Shown: positions 57,623 to 64,000 of the stretch, piece after piece | How positions within the stretch are numbered: the first letter of the stretch is position 1 | Layout of the letters: each line of letters starts with the position of its first letter | From: Chlamydomonas sphaeroides | Lineage: Eukaryota; Chlorophyta; Chlorophyceae; Chlamydomonadales; Chlamydomonadaceae | NCBI GenBank assembly: GCA_001662425.1 | Contig: BDDC01000078.1 | Span: 43,599 to 107,598, forward strand | Length of the DNA stretch: 64,000 nucleotides | Reading direction: 5' to 3' | The notes under the pieces: model-generated | What the model saw: the letters and a program-made list of their open reading frames with translations, nothing else | Databases searched by the model: none | What the model was told of the DNA's origin: nothing | Translations under genes and position numbers: made by a program

Positions 57623-59947
57623 TCACCTGCCGCTCCCACGCCCGCCCCTGCCGCCCCCACGCCCGACCCCGCCGCTGCCGCTCCCTACCGCCGCCGCCTT
57701 GCTGCCCTCCGCCCTGCGCTCCACGGTGGCAACCTGCTGTTCCACCATGCGCGCCGGCGCCTCCACAGCCAGCCAGTGGAGGGCAGCGTGGCCGCGCGAC
57801 AGCACGTCCTCCTGCGGCCACCACAGACGCACGACTCAGGCGGGGGAACTGCTGCAAGGTGGCACCTGTCCAGCGCCGGTGGCACCCGTGGCCCCCGCGC
57901 GTCCCATGGATGGGGACGGCGCAGTGAGGCCGTCAAGCAGCCGGCTGCAGCTGCCGTGCACCGGGCTGGGGAGAGGGCCTGCAGCGTCATGTCAGCGGGA
58001 GGAGCAACGCCCCTCCTCTGCCCTCTCCCCTTCCCCTCTCCCGCCCACCCTATCCCTCCCCACCTGGTGCTCCAGGTACCAGTCCTTGAGCTTCCCCAGC
58101 AGCCACGCGAAGGCCGGCCCCCGCCGCTCCGCCCACAGCAGCGCATCGATGACGGTGTCGGAGCGCACCCGCTGCAGCAGCGCAACCTTTGGAGGGGTGG
58201 AGAGCGGCGGGCCGGAGGGACGGCATGTGGGTCGGCGCGGCAGAGGCCTGTGGCGCAACCCAGCCCCAACCGCCGTGTGCGCCCACCCCCGGGCTCACGC
58301 AGCCTGCAGCACCCCTCCAGCCTGCGCCGCACTGCCCATGGCCTCCGTCCCCAGCACCAACCCTCCTCGCGCCTCACTGCAAGGCCCTCGCCCCCACACC
58401 CTGCCAGCCCCACATGCAGGCCTCCCTGCACGGCCCCAGCAGCTCCAGTCGGTCCGCCAGCTCCGCCACCGGCTGCAGCAGCGCCACCGCCAGCTCCTCC
58501 CCCCCGGCCCCGCCAGGCGCCCTGTACAACCAGCGCAGCAGCGACCGCTGAACGCAGCAGCGACCGCCTCCGGCAGCTCCAGCCGCGCTGCGCCCTCGTC
58601 CGCAAGGCCGGCTGAAAAGCGCGTCCGGAAGTAGCCGCTGCGCGCCGCTAGGATGAGGCGGTGGGCCTTGACGGGCGGGGAAGTCGCGGCCGCCCACGAC
58701 CAGCGTCAGGTCGGCGGTGCCGTCCGGCTGCCGGGCCAGCAGCGACCCCAGGTCCGACTCTCACGACCCCGGCTGCGGGCCGGGCCGCGGCCATGGTGCC
58801 AGTTGCGGCGGCGTCAGCGCAAGATCCACGAGCATGACTTCGGCGCCATTTGATGAGAGGGCCGCCGCCAGATAGCCGCTCGGCAGCACTGCGGGGCGCG
58901 CGTAGATACCTCTCAACTCCGGCCCCAGCGTGCTGAGGGAGCCGTCTGCGGGGTCGTGGCAGCGGACGCGTGTGTAGCAGCGGGCGTAAGACCGGCTGCC
59001 GTCGTCCTCCTCGCCGTCGTCGACGTACTCGCCGGGGATGACCTCCCCGACCGGCATGTCCAGGAACAGCACGCGGCCGGCGCCGTCGCACCCAAGGCCT
59101 TGCTCGATGCAGTACACCACGTCCTCGTCAACCAGTAGCTCGGGCTGTGGCTGCGCCTCGGGCTGCGGCGCGCTGGAGGCAGCGCCCGGCAGCGGCGGCG
59201 GCGGCGGCAGCGGCAGGCGGTAGAGCGCAGTCGGGGTGGCGAAGATGAGGCTGCCGCCGCTGCTGCCGTCCGGCGAGCGCACGCAGGCTAGGCCCCGGAC
59301 ATGACCAGGCGCCTCTTGTAGCAGAGTCGTCACCTGCGGCTCGCCTGGTGGCACCTCCGGCCGCTGCTGCTGAGGATGAGGATGAGCGCCACTGCCGCCG
59401 GCGTCGGCTGGCGCGCTGCCCTCCTCACGACTCCGCTTGCGCTGGCCGCCCGCAGCGGCTGGCGGGTGCTCTGGTCGCCGCCGCGGTCGCCAGCGCCGCT
59501 AGCTCCAGGACCGCCGGCCAGCGCCTGCTCGCGGCTAGAGCCCGCCCCACGCCACACGCTACCCGAGCGACCGTCGCCGCTAAGGCCGCCGGCAATGCGC
59601 ACGATGTTGTTGTCGGCCGTTATCTGGACCACATCACATTGTTCACCGCGATCTTGAATGGCGAGCACGGCCGCGCGGTACGGGTCCCAGACCGGGACGA
59701 GGTAGGCACCGTGGGGCCGCTGCGTGGCGGCTGCACTGCCCAGGTTGCGGAGCGCGAGGCCGGCACAGTTGACCCGTGGCCCTGCGCCGTGCTGCTCAGC
59801 GTTAGCCACATGAAGTACGTCACCGTTCTCCTTGAAGAGCAGCGTCTCGCTCCGACACGTGGCAGCGTCGCCATCGGCATCTGGTGCGGGCCGCGTCACG
59901 AGCGCGCGCGCACGATCCACGTGCATGCTGGCTTGGAGAAAGGCCAT
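57623..59947 (-). CDS. BTB/POZ plus BACK-like protein with N-terminal NHL/propeller-like region; frame-disrupted
   Basis: The minus-strand start is at 59947 (MAFLQASMHVDRARAL). The N-terminal half (VVQITADNNIVRIAGGL; GSLIFATPTALYRLPL; GRVLFLDMPVGEV) looks like NHL or other propeller repeats. A BTB domain follows: GTADLTLVVGGRDFPA, then in another frame VKAHRLILAARSGYFRTRFS and ARLELPEAVAAAF, then back in the first frame SLLRWLYRAPGG and VAELADRLELLG. BACK-like exons follow at 58064-58186 (VALLQRVRSDTVIDALLWAE) and 57623-57811 (EDVLSRGHAALHWLAVEAPA). BTB proteins usually act as Cullin-3 substrate adaptors. Disruptions: a frame change near 59450-59480, an in-frame TGA at about 58761, and opposite frame shifts near 58672 and 58548. 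Either this is a decaying gene, or GC homopolymers caused assembly errors. Confidence 0.6.
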
Positions 59948-60558
59948 CTTGGCAGCTGCAGCTATGGGGACGCGAGAAGGGTGGGATGGGGAGGACAGCT
60001 AGGGCAGGGGCGGGGACGGGGACGGCGGGGAACGGCGGGGAAGAGTGCGGGTATCAGCCGAACCGCGACGTGGTCACAACCGAAAATGCATGTAGAATGC
60101 GCTGCGTTGGAAAACATTGCAGGAACGCGCTGGTGCTTTTGGAAGACATGTGACCAGGTTCGAGATGGTTCAGCGCTATGGGCGCGCCGAGCTGTTGCCA
60201 CCTGCAGCGACGCGCATCCTAGCGCTTATATGCGTTACGCTAAGTTTAGCTCGTCGGTCCTAACGCTTCCGTGCTTGATGTCGAACTTGCCATACACCGC
60301 TATCCGGCTGTCTAGACAGGAAGCAGTTGGCGTGACCATGGCAGGGTGGGCAATGGGCCAGGGGGTTGCTGGGAGTTGGACAGCAGCAAGTTGGGTGGTG
60401 CGGGACACCGGGAGCGAGGCCCGTGTAACGGGCTGGCACGGCACCTCCGTGACACTCGAGCCACATTGCCAGCTGTTCTCTCCACCAGCACCATATCATT
60501 CGTGCGTTCACAGCTCCACGCACCACTCCGCTGCACTCCACTACCCCACTTCGCGCGA
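59948..60558. promoter_or_regulatory. Divergent promoter region between the BTB gene and the acyltransferase gene
   Basis: About 610 bp between the two divergent starts. It should hold both promoters and leaders. No defined motif was recognised. Confidence 0.45.
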
Positions 60559-63500
60559 ATGCGCAGCTTGCGTGATGGAAGGCAGCGCTTGTCGACGAGC
60601 TCCAAGCAGCCGCCAGTGACAACTTATCGCCCGCATGTAGCTCCCAGTCGCCTTCCTGGTGCAGCGACAAGTCGCAGCGCTCGGCGACGATTGGATGTGG
60701 CAAACGCTGCTGCGCCTCCAGTACCGGCACCATGCGATGGAGTTGAGCCAGCACAACACACTGCGGCTACAGCGGCGCCCACGCCTTCACACGAGGTTTC
60801 ATGGCAGCTGCTGCAGGGCATCTCCGTCCGCGCGGTGACGCCCCAGCCCTCGCAGCTTCCATTTTTGCTGGCGCTTCCGGATGTGGATGGCGCCGGTCTC
60901 ACGAGCTCGTGGCAGTGGCAGGTCGGTGCCGCGTCGACCACACAAGGCACCAACCCTGGGCACCTGCTCAGTGGCCCCTGTGCAACGCGCCGCGCAGGAG
61001 TGGACTCAACACTTCGACATGCACGCTCTGAGCATGGATGTGGACTGCTCGTGCAGCTTTGCGGAGTTGGCCGAGGCGGTCGGCAGGTGCGCCGGCAGAT
61101 TCACACACGAGCCTCGCCTCCCGCCGAGTGCTGCAGAGGCAAGCAGAGCACCACGCTCCCTCGTCCCCTTTGTGTGCGCCCACCTCCAACCCGCAGCTGG
61201 CTGTCCTCGCGCCTGGCGGGCGTGCCCCCCGAGCGGCCCGTGTACCTGCTGGGCGAGGGCTTCGGCGCGGTGCTGGCGCTGCAGCTGGCCTGGGACCGCA
61301 AGTGAGCTACAGCGACCGCACGGCAGCAAGCGGACGGTGCAGCCTGCGGCACGTCCTGCTAGCTTCCCCGAGGTACAGGGCGCTGGACATTCAGCACAAG
61401 CACAAACGCTGAATTGCTCGCGGCCTCTCGCCCGGCCTGCAGGTCGCTGGTCAACCGCCTCATCCTGGTCAACGCTGCCACCGCCTTCCCCGACTCCCCG
61501 CTGGGCCGACTGGCGCCTCTGGTGGAGCGGCTGCCGCCGCAGCTGCTGTCCCTGCAGCTGCCCGGCGCGCCGGGCTTTGGCGGTGGCGGCGGCGCGCCGT
61601 CGCTGCAGCTGCCCGGCCTGCCGCCGCTGCCGCTGCCGCCGCCTCCCTCCCTCCCGCTGGCGCTGGCGCCGCTGCTGGGCCCCAGCCCGGCTGCGCTGCT
61701 GCGGCAGCTGGCAGGGGGTGTGGCGTCGCAGCAGCCCGCGGATGCGGTGCAGGTGCGGCTCGCGCGGGGCTACGTCGGGTGGGGGGGCAGGCGTGTAGCT
61801 GCACTTTGGACGCGATGTGGGTCGGCCATAAGGGCGGCAGGTATGACCCTCGAAGCGGCATCCGCTTTGATCTGCATGGCCCGTTACCGCCCTGCCCATG
61901 CACAGGCACTCAACCGCGCGCTGGCGGGCGTGGAGGCGCTGGCGGCCAACCTCAGCCCCGCCGCCTTCGTGCACCGGCTGCGCATGCTCAATGAGGGCAG
62001 CAAGTGAGGCCCCGGTCGGGGTTAGCCGCGTCGCCGGGGCTTGGGTTGCAGCACCGCCCTTCCAAAGCTTCGCCTGTCGGCAACGCCTGGGCGCTCCTCT
62101 CGCCGCCTCCGTCCCTGCGCAGGCGGGTGGCCGCGCTGCTGGGCGCTGTGCCGCAGCGCACGCTGGTGCTGGCGGGCGGCTCAGACCCGGTGCTGGCCAG
62201 CGACAAGGAGGCGGAGCGGCTGCAGGCCAAGATGCAGCGCTGCCGCAAGAAGGTGGGTGGGTGCCGGTGCTGGATTGGTGGCGGCGGGCGCGACGGGCTG
62301 ACGTGACACCCGCCCGCGGGAGAGCTCCCAATTCACACCATCACTGGGCCCGGGGCGCCAGGTGTTGCCGGACGCGGGCCACGGCCTGCTGGCCGAGGTG
62401 GTTCTGATGCCGCTGCTGGAGGAGGAGGGCTTTTACATCACGCGCCGCTCCTTCACCTCGGCCGTGCGGCCCGGCGCCGACGTGAACGCCTTCGGCACCG
62501 CGGGCGCCATCGAGGTGCCCTCGACGCAGGTGCGGACCTTGCGGGGAGGCAGGGGGAGAGAGGGAGGGAAAAAGAAAGCGAGGGAGGGAGGGCGAGAGTG
62601 AGGGGGATCAGCCGTGGGGCAAGCATGGTGTCACCCTGGCGGGCCCCGTCATGCCCTTTGCGTCTCTCTGGCCGGTACCTCATGCCGTCTCACGGCGGGT
62701 GTGCAGGAGGTGGCGCACTACGCGGCCGACTGGACGGCGCGCTTCCGGGAGCTTAACAGCCCCGTCTTCATCAGCACCCGCCCCGACGGGACCCGGGAGA
62801 TGGGGCTGGGTGCGCTGCCCGCCCGCGGCGCCGTAGCGGAGCGCGAGGCCCTGGAGCGGGCAGAGCGGCTGGAGCAGGAGGCGGGCAGCAGCAGCGAGGC
62901 GGCGGATGGGGCCGGAGGCGACGAGCACTACGGCTGGGGCGACGGGCCCATCCTGTTTGTGGGCAATGTGAGGCAGGGGAGGGGGCGTGGACGGCAGGCG
63001 GATGGCCCACGCAGCTGTCGGGCAGTGTGATGCATCTTGTTGTGCTGCCGCATGGTGCTCCCTAACCCCTTGTTTGACCTCCACATGACCCCACATGACT
63101 TCCCTCTGCCGCCCTCCCGCTGCGCCCCCGCCTGCTGCCGCAGCACCAACTGTACGCCTTCGACATGACGGCAAGTTAGGAGGCGACAGGCAGTGGGCTG
63201 CGCGCTGCCGGACAATCAACCCGATGAGCGCATGGAACGTGCCGTACTGCCCGCTGCCAAAGCCGGCACCCGCTGCCGTTCCGCACGACGCTCATGCCCT
63301 CTCACCTTGCCCCCCGCCGCGCCTGCCTGCCGCCACCCTGCCTCCCTGCCGCCCTCCGCAGGTGATGGTGGAGGAGGTTCTGCTGCAGCGCGGCATGCTC
63401 ATGCGCGGCCTCGCGCACCCCGGCCTCTTCCGCCAGCAGACGACTGCGGATGGGGCCTCCGGCGAGGAAGCGGCCGGCTCGGGGCCGTCCGCGCCGGCCA

Positions 63501-63730
63501 GCGGGTGAGAGCTGCGCGCGCAGCGTCCACCACCGCTCAATACTCCTGTTGGTTTGCACAGCTTGGCCTCAGCTGGGCCGCTGCCCTCTTGCCGCTGTGT
63601 CGCAGGGCCGCCAAGTCTAACGACAGCAACAGCGATGACAACCTGCCGCCGCCGCTGATGGGGAACCTGTTCCAGTCGTTTGGAGCGGTCCGGGTGACGC
63701 CCACCGCCATGTTCCGACTGCTGGCAGCGG
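60559..63730 (+). CDS. PES-like: Phytyl ester synthase-like protein (alpha/beta hydrolase fused to DAGAT-type acyltransferase), 3' end missing
   Basis: Exons: 60559-60921, 60998-61086, 61197-61301, 61443-61752, 61906-62003, 62123-62252, 62362-62529, 62707-62967, 63144-63170, 63362-63504, 63606-63730; all in phase, and the gene continues past the window. The N-terminus is rich in Ser, Arg and Ala, like a transit peptide. The hydrolase part has PFLLALPDVDGAGL, VYLLGEGFGAVLALQLAW, LILVNAATAFPDS, LVLAGGSDPVLAS (Asp) and VLPDAGHGLLAEV (His). The acyltransferase part begins at GPILFVGNHQLYAFDM and includes MRGLAHPGLFR and FQSFGAVRVTPTAMFRLLAA. Plant homologues (PES1/2) make phytyl esters and triacylglycerol in plastids from chlorophyll-derived phytol and fatty acids. 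The expected nucleophile Ser of G-x-S-x-G is Gly172 here. The exon 63144-63170 ends at a GCAAGT (GC-AG) donor. Confidence 0.9.
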
Positions 63731-63956
63731 GTACGGCAAGGGGCGGTCGGCAAGGGATGCCGATGCGGCGACACAGGATCGTGGCCGCGGGGATAGCCGT
63801 GGCAAAAGTTGCAGAGGTCGCGCGTGGTCATTGTCGCGTGGCTCGCCACCACGACCGCGTGCGGCTACCGCGCGATCCCCGCTGCCTCCACACTGGCAGC
63901 CACAATCATGCCGACCGCCTCTACTTCATTTTCCTGCAACATCTTGCCCCCTGCGG

Positions 63957-63957
<1 letters not shown>
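63731..63957 (+). other. Last visible intron of the acyltransferase gene
   Basis: Starts at a GTACGG donor after LLAAG. No acceptor with an in-frame acyltransferase exon was found before the window end, so the next exon lies beyond the poly-C run or is lost in it. Confidence 0.5.

Positions 63958-64000
<43 letters not shown>
63958..64000 (+). repeat. Poly-C run at the window end
   Basis: 43 consecutive C with no interruption up to the last base. It may continue outside. Such a homopolymer inside an intron is possible but may also be an assembly or gap-edge artefact. Confidence 0.95.

Overview
The window is nuclear DNA of a green alga, most likely a chlorophyte of the Chlorophyceae. The evidence is very high GC, dense short GT-AG introns (usually 80-300 nt) plus a few GC-AG introns, low-complexity Ala/Gly/Ser/Pro-rich proteins, and a plastid-type gene set: ferredoxin sulfite reductase and a phytyl-ester-synthase-like acyltransferase. 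Some genes are followed by TGTAA, the chlorophyte polyadenylation signal. I cannot name the species. Most long open frames are GC-driven shadows, so genes were rebuilt from splice signals, reading phase and family motifs.

Layout. 0-15 kb: four plus-strand genes (A, partial; B; C; D) for long disordered Ser/Pro/Gly/Ala-rich proteins. 15-17.9 kb: no gene seen. 17.9-23.5 kb: a papain-family cysteine protease with an SP-rich linker and three DUF4189-like repeats at its C-terminus. 25.9-30.2 kb (minus): ferredoxin sulfite reductase, 11 exons. 31.1-35.1 kb (plus): a plant-type O-methyltransferase, divergent from it. 35.5-41.7 kb: a multi-pass membrane protein with ankyrin-like repeats and a His/Asp-rich tail. 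43.9-46.4 kb (E) and 49.3-53.0 kb (F): two more members of the disordered family, separated by a minus-strand four-helix membrane protein (47.5-48.1 kb). 53.7-56.2 kb: a secreted Cys-rich, Pro-rich, cell-wall-type protein built from duplicated modules. 57.6-59.9 kb (minus): a BTB/BACK-like protein gene with several frame disruptions. 60.6 kb to the end: a phytyl-ester-synthase-like gene cut by the window edge, which ends in a poly-C run.

Main discovery. Genes B, C, D, E and F, all on the plus strand, share a short N-terminal signature. A tiny first exon (12-17 codons in B, C, D and F) is followed by a helical D-E-V-L-R-x-A-R-like segment and, about 25-40 residues later, a basic S-L-V-R-L-Q-Y-like motif. 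Several hundred to over a thousand disordered residues follow. A and F also share a C-terminal R-M-K-(K/R)-A-F tail. I do not recognise this family; it looks like a locally expanded, undescribed set of paralogues.

Sulfite reductase feeds cysteine and methionine synthesis, and the adjacent methyltransferase uses S-adenosylmethionine, but any functional link is inference. The other genes look independent, as is usual in algal chromosomes.
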